Shown one piece after another: positions 8,868 through 15,864 of a stretch of DNA of 64,000 bases (the first letter of the stretch is position 1; every line of letters starts with the position of its first letter). Made by a program: the position numbers and the translations under genes. Under the pieces are notes generated by a model, which was not told where the DNA came from, searched no databases, and was given only the letters and a program-made list of their open reading frames with translations. Source of the stretch: Stigmatella ashevillena (GTDB taxonomy: Bacteria > Myxococcota > Myxococcia > Myxococcales > Myxococcaceae); the NCBI RefSeq assembly GCF_028368975.1, contig NZ_JAQNDM010000002.1, positions 6,938,425-7,002,424 of the forward strand, read 5' to 3'.

Positions 8868-8889
8868 GGGCCCTCTTGCATGGGCCCTC
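8866..8889 (+). promoter_or_regulatory. Inverted repeat before the unknown gene at 8906
   Basis: GAGGGCCC (8866-8873) and GGGCCCTC (8882-8889) form a perfect 8-bp stem with an 8-nt loop, ending 16 bp before the ATG. It could be an operator or a leader hairpin near the ribosome-binding site. Confidence 0.5.
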
Positions 8890-8905
8890 GTGAGGATGGA
8901 CCGCC

Positions 8906-9706
8906 ATGCACGCACTGGCCACTCGTTTCTTCGCGCGCTATCCCGCGCTCTCGCTCGCGGCGCTGGGCGCGGCCGAGAACGTGAGGGCGTTGGACCTGCG
9001 CCCCGCGGGCATTCCCGTGGAGTTCCTGCCCGCGGAGCAGCACGGAGCGCTGGCCCGGCAGTATCTGGAACTGAACCAGCTCGCGTTCGGAAAGCTGGGG
9101 CTGCCGAACTGGGTGCTGTCGGACCTGTACCTCCAACCGGGGGCGATCGGCTTGTTGCGTTGCCCGGCGAGGATGCTCAAGGAGGAGTCGCGCCAACTCC
9201 TGCGCCTGCCGGATGAGGAGCAAGTCATCGCGGCGGCCTATTACGCGGCGCCCACGTTGGTGCGGGGCCAGTTCATCGGGGTCTCATTGCTGAGCTTTCT
9301 TCCTGGGGTCCACGCCGGCGCGTGGGTGAAGGCATTGACGCTCAAGATGCTGGGCGCCCGGCGGATGCGAGGCATTGCGCAGTGGAACAACCTGAGCCTC
9401 CGGGTCCATACCCGCCTGGGGCCGCTCCGGCTGGTGGGGCATGTTCCGGGCGTGCATGACTACGTCGAGCGCAGCTTCCTGTATGAGATGGACCTCGTGG
9501 ACGAGGCTCGCCAGGTGGCCGCGATGGAGCGCCGATTCATGCTGGAGCCCACACTCCGGCTCTCCGCGTCGGACTCTCCCGCGTTGGGCGCGCTCCTGCG
9601 GCGCGCGGAGGCAGGGGAGGTGCTGTACCTCGTTCCTCCAGGACTGGAAGGAGGGGACGTCCTCGTGCGCGAGGGCCCCCTTCCGCCCAGTACCGGAGGG
9701 CCGTGA
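8906..9706 (+). CDS. Hypothetical protein, function unknown
   Basis: 266 aa, no signal peptide and no clear membrane segment. I do not recognise the family. Visible features: a central moderately hydrophobic stretch (QFIGVSLLSFLPGVHAG), an Arg/Lys-rich helix ALTLKMLGARRMRG, and a segment GHVPGVHDYVERSFLYEM. The composition and lack of low-complexity regions indicate a folded cytosolic protein. GAGGATGGA lies just upstream of the chosen ATG. Divergent from the amylolytic enzyme across a region with direct repeats, convergent with the metallo-beta-lactamase-fold gene, with only 3 bp between the stops. Confidence 0.7.
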   Translation: MHALATRFFARYPALSLAALGAAENVRALDLRPAGIPVEFLPAEQHGALARQYLELNQLAFGKLGLPNWVLSDLYLQPGAIGLLRCPARMLKEESRQLLRLPDEEQVIAAAYYAAPTLVRGQFIGVSLLSFLPGVHAGAWVKALTLKMLGARRMRGIAQWNNLSLRVHTRLGPLRLVGHVPGVHDYVERSFLYEMDLVDEARQVAAMERRFMLEPTLRLSASDSPALGALLRRAEAGEVLYLVPPGLEGGDVLVREGPLPPSTGGP

Positions 9707-9709
9707 GGC

Positions 9710-10360
9710 TCACGGCGCGGGTGCGGAGCTGCCTTCCGTGTCCTGTTCCAGCGCCATGCGGAGCGCCTTCTCTCCATCCCGGGCGATGGGCTCGCCGTGG
9801 GCGAAGCAGACGGCGTCCACGGGCAGTTGATCGAGCACACGCTGCACGCTCAGCCGGGTGCGCCCCGGCTCGTCCTGGTACTCGCCCGGAACGAACTCCG
9901 GAGGGCCATTGCTGGGCCGGGTGAGCAGATCGGAGATGAAGACGACCCCGCGTGGGCTCTGCTGCATCCAGAGCGTGAACATCGAGTAGGCAGGGCCCGG
10001 TGTGTGCAGGGCGCTCAGTCCCCCGGGGAGCGTGTCGCCGTTGGTATAGATGTTGTCGGCGTCTTCTTCGAGGCCGTGCGCATTTTCAGGCGCCCACACA
10101 GGGACGTTGAAGCGCTTGCGGAGCTTCCAAGCGGAGCGCTGATGGTTGCCCGCGGTGAGCACGATGGCCGTGATGCTGCCCAGCGGACGCAAGAGGCTCT
10201 CATCGATGGGCAGCGGATCGATGAGGATGACGGCCCCATCTCGGTCCACCACTGCGTAGGCGTCACTGCGAGCGCCAATGCGGTCGTCCTGGACGTGCCA
10301 GTTGTAGACCCCTGGGACGACTTCTTTCAGGCTTCGCGCCTTGGCCTTGGGTTCACTCAT
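9710..10360 (-). CDS. Metallo-beta-lactamase-fold protein with degenerate metal motif
   Basis: 216 aa. The fold is recognisable from GVYNWHV near the N-terminus, the beta-strand VILIDPLPID, the HTPGPAYSMFTLW segment, the FISDLLT strand and the late histidine in CFAHGEPI. The canonical HxHxDH metal-binding motif, expected after the strand AIVLT, reads TAGNHQRS instead, so most first-site zinc ligands are missing. It may be a non-metal-binding paralogue or use altered ligands. The frame stays open far upstream across the opposite-strand LMF gene, but the ATG at 10360 begins the conserved domain and faces the divergent LMF gene. Confidence 0.72.
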   Translation of the reverse strand: MSEPKAKARSLKEVVPGVYNWHVQDDRIGARSDAYAVVDRDGAVILIDPLPIDESLLRPLGSITAIVLTAGNHQRSAWKLRKRFNVPVWAPENAHGLEEDADNIYTNGDTLPGGLSALHTPGPAYSMFTLWMQQSPRGVVFISDLLTRPSNGPPEFVPGEYQDEPGRTRLSVQRVLDQLPVDAVCFAHGEPIARDGEKALRMALEQDTEGSSAPAP

Positions 10361-10501
10361 GTTTTCCAAGGTGTGCACGGGCAGGCCGGGCGGAGGGCCC
10401 TGCCGCCAGGCTCCTTGCCCTCCAGTCTGGCGGGCTGAAGCCCGTGCAGGGCCCCGAGGAGGACTCGCTTCCATCTTCCTCGGGTGCAGGGGAGGAAGGA
10501 C

Positions 10502-12385
10502 ATGCTCTCGGGTCTGACGGCGGCACGTCCGCTCGTGCTCTATGACGGAGGTTGCGGCTTCTGTAAGCGATGGATCGCGCGCTGGAGCGCGCAGACCCGA
10601 GGTCGGGTGCGTTTTCTGCCGGCGAGCCCATGGCGGCTCCGGCTGCTGGGCATCCGGCGGAAAGATGCCCGGCGCGCGATGCAGCTCCTCGCGCCCTCGG
10701 GAGAGATTTCTCAGGGGGCCCAGGCCGTCTTCCGCATGCTTCTCTCCTCGACGCGCCGTGGGACGCGGTGGGCGGCCCGGGTGGGGCTGCTTCCGGGAGT
10801 GCGGACGGTAGCAGAGGGCGTGTACCGCGCCGTCTCCAGGCACCGCGTCCTCGCGGCGCGTGTGGATACGCTCCTCGTGGGTCGGCGCTATGTGGGCCCT
10901 GCTGGGCACCGAGGAGCGCGCTGGCTGTTTCTGCGCCTGCTGGGAGTGACCTTCCTCATTGCCTTCACCTCGTTGGGTCGGCAGGTGCTCGGCCTGTATG
11001 GCGCGCGGGGCATCCGCCCGATGCACGAGGGCTTCCGCTCGGAACGTCTCCGGAGCCTGGGCACCCAGCGCTTTCTCCAGGTACCGTCCGTGTTCTGGCT
11101 GGGCGCGTCCGACGCGGCCCTGGTGCGCGGGTGCCGTGTGGGCCAGGGGCTGTCGGTGGCGCTGATGCTCAATGTGGCACCGCAACTCTCCGCGGCCCTG
11201 CTCTGGGGGCTGTACCTGTCCTATGTGTCGGCCGGGCGGGACTTTCTCTCCTTCCAGTGGGATGCCCTGTTGCTGGAGATGGGGTTGCTGGGCGTGCTGG
11301 CGGCTCCTGTCGGCCTCCGGCCTGGGTGGGGACGGAGGGATGCTTCGGCCGTGGAGGTGGCGCTCTTTCGCGTGCTCCTCTTCCGGCTCTATCTCGGCTC
11401 CGGGCTCAGCAAGCTCCAATCGGGTGACCGTGCCTGGCGTGAGCTGACGGCCTGCCAGCACCATCATGAGACGTCGCCCCTGCCCACACGGGGCGGGTGG
11501 TATGCCCACCACCTGCCCGTGAGGGCCCAGAAGTTCTCCACCGCCGCGGTGCTGGCATCCGAGACAGCGCTGCCGCTGCTCATCTTCGCCCCCAGGCGCT
11601 TGCGGCAACTTGCTTTCGGGCTCTTCAGCCTCCTGCAGGCGGGCATTGCCGCCACGGGCAACTACGGCTTCTTCAACCTCCAATCGTTCGTGCTGGGGGT
11701 ATGGCTCCTGGACGATGAGGCCCTCTCGCGCCTCGTGCCCCGTCTTCCTCGACGCCCCGCTCCCTCTGCGGCGCTCGGCTGCTCGCTGGTGAAGGGGGCG
11801 CTTGCCTTGCCAGTCTTCGCCTTGGGAGTGAGCGAGCTGATGTCCCGGTTCACCCCCTCCCAGCGAGCCCCCGAGGTGCTGGAGCGCTTGCACGAGTGGG
11901 CCCGGCCTTTCCGCTCGGTGAACGCCTACGGCCTCTTCAGCGTGATGACCGTTGACCGGCCAGAGATTTCTATTGAGGGCTCCGAAGACGGGGAGACGTG
12001 GCGCGAGTACCCGTTTCGCTACAAGGTCTCCCAGGTGGAAAGGCCGCCTCGGCAAGTGGCCCCGCACCAGCCGCGCCTGGACTGGCAGATGTGGTTCGCG
12101 GCCCTGGGGTCTCCTCCGGTCTGGTTCATGTCCCTGCTGGTCCGGTTGCTGGAGGGCTCGCCGGACGTGCTGGCCCTCTTTGCGGGCAACCCGTTTCCCC
12201 AGCAGCCGCCGCGCTCTGTGCGCGCGGTGCTGTACGGCTACCGGATGACGGACCTGGCCACCCAGCGGAGCACGGGAGCGTGGTGGAAGCGGGAGCTGCG
12301 GGGGCTCTATGTCCCTCCGGTCTCCCTGGGGGAGGGGGCCCGTTCGGGGGGAGGCCCCTTGCTCCAGTGGTCCACGGGCGTGTGA
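10502..12385 (+). CDS. DCC-domain / lipase maturation factor fusion membrane protein
   Basis: 627 aa fusion. Residues about 10-125 are a DCC (DUF393) thiol-disulfide oxidoreductase-like domain with YDGGCGFCKRW (Cys18, Cys21). Residues about 140-620 match the lipase maturation factor (LMF1) family: multiple membrane helices (for example WLFLRLLGVTFLIAF), the segment LSFQWDALLLEMG, LYLGSGLSKLQSGDRAW, NYGFFNLQSF and the C-terminal FRSVNAYGLFSVMT and RLDWQMWFAAL blocks. LMF1 in animals assists folding of secreted lipases; the bacterial role is unknown, and a covalently attached redox domain suggests disulfide handling in the envelope. ATG at 10502 follows GGGGAGGAAGGA directly. Confidence 0.88.
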   Translation: MLSGLTAARPLVLYDGGCGFCKRWIARWSAQTRGRVRFLPASPWRLRLLGIRRKDARRAMQLLAPSGEISQGAQAVFRMLLSSTRRGTRWAARVGLLPGVRTVAEGVYRAVSRHRVLAARVDTLLVGRRYVGPAGHRGARWLFLRLLGVTFLIAFTSLGRQVLGLYGARGIRPMHEGFRSERLRSLGTQRFLQVPSVFWLGASDAALVRGCRVGQGLSVALMLNVAPQLSAALLWGLYLSYVSAGRDFLSFQWDALLLEMGLLGVLAAPVGLRPGWGRRDASAVEVALFRVLLFRLYLGSGLSKLQSGDRAWRELTACQHHHETSPLPTRGGWYAHHLPVRAQKFSTAAVLASETALPLLIFAPRRLRQLAFGLFSLLQAGIAATGNYGFFNLQSFVLGVWLLDDEALSRLVPRLPRRPAPSAALGCSLVKGALALPVFALGVSELMSRFTPSQRAPEVLERLHEWARPFRSVNAYGLFSVMTVDRPEISIEGSEDGETWREYPFRYKVSQVERPPRQVAPHQPRLDWQMWFAALGSPPVWFMSLLVRLLEGSPDVLALFAGNPFPQQPPRSVRAVLYGYRMTDLATQRSTGAWWKRELRGLYVPPVSLGEGARSGGGPLLQWSTGV

Positions 12386-12452
12386 TGTGGCCCGTCGGCT
12401 GAACGCGCCTGGGATCCCCCGCCTCCCCAGCATGGCAACGCGCCTGGGGGGG

Positions 12453-12469
12453 CGTTGCTTCCTGCAACG
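12453..12469. promoter_or_regulatory. Small inverted repeat upstream of the tandem lipoprotein genes
   Basis: CGTTGC-N5-GCAACG, a perfect 6-bp stem, in the 205-bp gap between the LMF gene and the first coiled-coil lipoprotein. No T-run follows, so an operator is as likely as a terminator; the rest of the gap shows nothing I recognise. Confidence 0.35.
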
Positions 12470-12590
12470 ATGTCGAGCCGCCTTCCGAGAGACTCCCCTG
12501 GAACGGGCAGAGGCACGTGCATTGCTAATGACTCTTGCGGCAGGCCCGTGCCGGCGATGAAGCCCTGGAGAGCGCCTGCCTGGAGGCGCA

Positions 12591-12887
12591 ATGTCGATGA
12601 AGGCGTGGATGACGGTGGTGATGTTCTCGGTGGGCTCCCTGGCTGCGTGTGGCCCCTCGGAGGAACTGGAGCAGGCACGTGGGGAGGTGGAGACGCTGCG
12701 CAAGGAGAACGCGACGCTCAAGACGAGGGCGGGCGAGCTGGAGGGCACCCTCAAGAAGGCCACGCAGGAGCGTGATCAGCTGAAGGCCGTCGTGGGTCGG
12801 CTCCCGGCCGCGCCTGCGCCTGCCGCCACTCCCACTCCCGCCAATCCGGTCCCGGTGAAGAAAGGCAGCGCCACGGCCCGGAAGTAG
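12591..12887 (+). CDS. Small coiled-coil lipoprotein (tandem paralogue 1)
   Basis: 98 aa. Signal peptide with lipobox SLAAC, then GPSEELEQA and a heptad-patterned helix (LRKENATLKTRAGELEGTLKK) of about 50 residues, then an Ala/Pro linker and a basic tail. Resembles Lpp-like or Braun-type stalk proteins in plan only; no function known. It is clearly a paralogue of the next gene: both share MKAWM near the start, ACGPS(E/K)EL after the lipobox and an ERDxLK ending of the helix. An ATG two codons later is an alternative start. Confidence 0.75.
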   Translation: MSMKAWMTVVMFSVGSLAACGPSEELEQARGEVETLRKENATLKTRAGELEGTLKKATQERDQLKAVVGRLPAAPAPAATPTPANPVPVKKGSATARK

Positions 12888-12896
12888 TGCCCCCCC

Positions 12897-13196
12897 ATGA
12901 GGAAACGGACCATGAAGGCGTGGATGGCAGCTGGGGGACTGGTGCTGGGCACCTTGTGCGCATGCGGCCCCTCGAAGGAACTGCGGCAAGTGCGCTCCGA
13001 GGCAAAGTCGCTCCGCGAGGAGGCGAGCACGCTGCGGGCAGAGACACGTGTGCTGCGCGCGGAAAACTCTACTTTGAAATCAAAGGTCCGGACGTTGGAG
13101 GACGATCTTGAGGAGTTGACGCGCGAGCGTGATGAGCTGAAGCTTGCGGCACAAAAACCGGCCCCGGCACCCTCCAAGAAAGCAGGCCGCAAGTAA
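12897..13196 (+). CDS. Small coiled-coil lipoprotein (tandem paralogue 2)
   Basis: 99 aa lipoprotein with lipobox TLCAC followed by GPSKELRQV, a coiled coil of about 60 residues rich in Leu heptads (LRAETRVLRAENSTLKSKV) and a Pro/Ala/Lys tail. It lies 9 bp after its paralogue and 27 bp before the BIG2 lipoprotein, so the three probably form one envelope-protein operon. The pair most likely arose by local duplication. Confidence 0.75.
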   Translation: MRKRTMKAWMAAGGLVLGTLCACGPSKELRQVRSEAKSLREEASTLRAETRVLRAENSTLKSKVRTLEDDLEELTRERDELKLAAQKPAPAPSKKAGRK

Positions 13197-13223
13197 GTCA
13201 TTGGGGCCTGGCGGTTTGTATTC

Positions 13224-14060
13224 ATGTCGAGCGTATTTCCTTGGCTCTCCATTCGATGGTTGCTGTTTCTGGCCGGAGGGCTGTTGGGAGCGTGCGGTCC
13301 GACGCCCGAGTCCCTGACGATTCTGGGCCCTGAGGAGCGCCAGCTGCGGGAGCCGGGCCAGTCGGTCCGGCTGGAGTATGAAGCGAAGGACTCCCAGGGG
13401 CGCCGGTTGGCGGAGCCCCGGCTGCACTGGTCCAGCTCCTCTCCGGAGGTCGCCACCGTGGAGAAGGGGGTGGTGATCGCCCGGAAGACGGGCCAGGCCG
13501 TCATCGAGGTGTCCGGAGGCAGGGCCCGCGCCTCCACGCGCTTCGTGGTGACCATCCCTGGGCGGTTGGCGCTGCGCGCCGGGGAGCAGGAGTTCATCGA
13601 GATTGGCCGCCCGGAGCGGCTCTTCGCCACCGTCCTGGATGAGCTGGGCAAGCGCATGCGGGATGCGTCCCCCGAGTGGCGCAGCCAGGACGAGAGCATT
13701 GCCCGCATCGAAGAGGGACGGATCATCGGCGTCGGGCCTGGAACGGTGAAGCTGTCCGCCACGGTCGGTCACCTGAGCCAGGAACTGACCGTGAACGTCG
13801 TTCCCGCGTTCATCCGGCTGGCCGTCGAGCCGTCCCGTCACGTCTTCACCAAGCGCGGGCAGGGGATTCAGTTCCGGGCTCGCGCGCTCGACAGCCGGGG
13901 GAGGACCGTGGAGGGCGTGCCCATCCACTGGTTCTCCTCGGATGCCTCCGTCGTCCAGGTCTCTTCCGCGGGGTACGTGACGGCCGTGGGCCCTGGGCGT
14001 GCCCTGGTGACGCTCTCGGCGGGCCGCAGGGTAGGAGCCGCCGAGGTGATTGTTCCCTGA
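13224..14060 (+). CDS. BIG2-domain lipoprotein
   Basis: 278 aa. Signal peptide with lipobox LLGAC; mature part holds three bacterial Ig-like (BIG2) repeats: about 25-105 (SSPEVATVEKGVVIARKTG), 110-185 (ESIARIEEGRIIGVGPGTV) and 195-278 (SVVQVSSAGYVTAVGPGRA). Such domains act as surface spacers or adhesive modules. Nothing indicates an enzyme. It closes a run of three lipoprotein genes and is convergent with traB, separated from it by a bidirectional hairpin. Confidence 0.82.
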   Translation: MSSVFPWLSIRWLLFLAGGLLGACGPTPESLTILGPEERQLREPGQSVRLEYEAKDSQGRRLAEPRLHWSSSSPEVATVEKGVVIARKTGQAVIEVSGGRARASTRFVVTIPGRLALRAGEQEFIEIGRPERLFATVLDELGKRMRDASPEWRSQDESIARIEEGRIIGVGPGTVKLSATVGHLSQELTVNVVPAFIRLAVEPSRHVFTKRGQGIQFRARALDSRGRTVEGVPIHWFSSDASVVQVSSAGYVTAVGPGRALVTLSAGRRVGAAEVIVP

Positions 14061-14085
14061 GCCGGGGGGGACGGCGCCGGTGACC

Positions 14086-14120
14086 GCGGTGCCCCCTCCC
14101 GGGAGGGAGGAAGGCACCGC
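14086..14120. terminator. Bidirectional hairpin between BIG2 lipoprotein and traB
   Basis: Outer arms GCGGTGCC (14086-14093) and GGCACCGC (14113-14120) are perfect complements and enclose a second CCTCCC/GGGAGG stem. It sits between two convergent stop codons, as expected of a shared terminator, although no long T-run follows. Confidence 0.65.
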
Positions 14121-14145
14121 ACGAGCGCCGGGAGCGCCCTGTCTT

Positions 14146-15864
14146 CTACGGCTTTGGGGCTGGCTTCGCGGGAGGCGGGGCAGACTTCGCCGGTGGAGGG
14201 GCTTCCTTGGCACCCTTCTTCCGGGGCCCCTTGACCGCGGGCTCTTCCGGGCAACGAGGCTCGCCTGCGGCGGGAGGCGGCAGCACGGTGAACTCGACGC
14301 GCCGGTTGAGGGCCATGCCCTCCTCGTTCTTGTTGTCCGCCACGGGGCGGCTCCGGCCGAAACCCTGGGAGCACAGCCGCTCGGACTCCACGCCGCTCTC
14401 CTCGAGGTAGACGCGGATGCTGGCTGCACGGCGCTTGGACAGCTCCAGGTTGTACTCGTCGCTGGAGCGCGAGTCGGTGTGCCCTTCGACGAGGAGGCGT
14501 TTGATCTCCGGATGCGTCTTCAGCATCTGGGAGACCTCCTCCAGGATGGGCCAGGACTCGGACAGGAGGATGTCCTGGTCGGTGGCGAAGTTGATGGGCT
14601 CCAGGATGAGGATCTTGTTGCCCTGGATGCGGGCCAGTGGGCAGCCGTTCTTGCCGGTGGGTCCCGCGGGAACATCCGGGCACCGGTCGTCCTCGTTCGC
14701 GACGCCGTCCTGATCGTTGTCCCGGATGGGGCAGCCCGAGCGCGCGGCGGTGCCCACCTCGGACGGGCAGGCATCGATGTCGTCGGTGACGCCATCGCCA
14801 TCGGAGTCCCGGAGGGGACAGCCCTTGCGCGACTCGGGGCCGGCCTCGTCCGGGCAAGAGTCGACGTCATCGTTGACGCCGTCCCCGTCGCTGTCCTTGG
14901 GAGGCTCCTTGAAGCGCTCGATGGCCGCGTACTCGGACATGACGGCGGGCACCCAGATGACGGACGTGAAGAAGCTGAGCTGCGGGGACTGGAGCGAGCA
15001 ACCGCACCCGAGGCCTCCGCCCACGGTGAAGGTGAGGCCGAGGCCGCTGTACCAGCGCAGGCCCAGGAGCAGCTCCGCGGGAATCTGCCGGGCCTGCCCA
15101 GGCAGCTTGGTCAACCCCACGGCACCGTGAACGGCGCCCACGGCGGTGACCCCCACGGTCCTCAGGAGGGGCATCTCGGCGGCGAGGCCAAAGGGGGCCA
15201 TGTCGCCAATCTTCACGCCGTTGAAGACGCGGTCCGGACGGGCCCACAGGCCGGCATTGGCCGCCACGAGCAGGCCCATGCCGAAGCGGTAGTCGACGAT
15301 GAGCCCGGGGGTGTAGGTGACGGCGCCATCGCTGGCGAAGGCATCCTGGTTGCCGGTGGGCAGCCCCAGGTTGAAGGTGAGGGCGGCGCCCCAGCCCGAG
15401 TCCTCGGCACGCCGCCGGAAGCCCGGCAGTGCGACCTTGCTGGTGAGGCGCAGGTCTCCCAGCACGTAGCCCTCGACGAGCCCCTCGGTGCCAATGGCCT
15501 CCAGGTTGTCACCGCCCTGAAAGAGGATGAGGGGCATGTCCACGCCCAGCTCGACCCAGTCGAACAGTCCGACGTTGGCCATGGCATCCAGCTGGAGGCG
15601 GTTGCCCACGAGGCTGAGGGCCTTCTTGGACGAATCCCCGTTCCGGGTCACCAGCACGAGCGGGTTGATGGAGAAGCTGAAGTAGAGGCCGCCGGACGCG
15701 GACAGGTTGGACAGGGGCCTGGACTGGCTCACGGCCACGATGTCCTGAGGGGCACCGGAGGGCCGGAAGAGCTGGGCGTCGAAGCGAGCGTCCTGTGCGG
15801 TGGCGGCGGAGGCCGCACCGAAGCACAGGGCCAGGGCGAGAACCGTCGGAAGCGAGCGAGTCAT
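14146..15864 (-). CDS. traB: Outer-membrane exchange protein TraB (OmpA-family, TSP3 repeats)
   Basis: 572 aa. Signal peptide (ends AATAQ), a beta-barrel-like N-terminal half up to about residue 290, three thrombospondin type-3 calcium-binding repeats (each DxDxDGV..D..CP, residues about 300-385), a peptidoglycan-binding OmpA domain with LLVEGHTDSRSSDEYNLELS and NRRVEF, and an Ala/Pro/Lys tail. In Myxococcus xanthus TraB partners TraA in outer-membrane exchange and has this plan. Start ATG overlaps the traA stop (ATGA), so translation is coupled. The name rests on architecture plus linkage to traA, not on a database match. Confidence 0.82.
   Translation of the reverse strand: MTRSLPTVLALALCFGAASAATAQDARFDAQLFRPSGAPQDIVAVSQSRPLSNLSASGGLYFSFSINPLVLVTRNGDSSKKALSLVGNRLQLDAMANVGLFDWVELGVDMPLILFQGGDNLEAIGTEGLVEGYVLGDLRLTSKVALPGFRRRAEDSGWGAALTFNLGLPTGNQDAFASDGAVTYTPGLIVDYRFGMGLLVAANAGLWARPDRVFNGVKIGDMAPFGLAAEMPLLRTVGVTAVGAVHGAVGLTKLPGQARQIPAELLLGLRWYSGLGLTFTVGGGLGCGCSLQSPQLSFFTSVIWVPAVMSEYAAIERFKEPPKDSDGDGVNDDVDSCPDEAGPESRKGCPLRDSDGDGVTDDIDACPSEVGTAARSGCPIRDNDQDGVANEDDRCPDVPAGPTGKNGCPLARIQGNKILILEPINFATDQDILLSESWPILEEVSQMLKTHPEIKRLLVEGHTDSRSSDEYNLELSKRRAASIRVYLEESGVESERLCSQGFGRSRPVADNKNEEGMALNRRVEFTVLPPPAAGEPRCPEEPAVKGPRKKGAKEAPPPAKSAPPPAKPAPKP

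Noticed and set aside
9710..12763. Very long open frame on the minus strand (over 1000 codons) covering the LMF gene
   Set aside because: Only its last 216 codons carry a protein domain (the MBL-fold protein). The rest is the antisense of the LMF gene, with Arg/Pro/Gly-rich composition typical of a shadow frame in GC-rich DNA.
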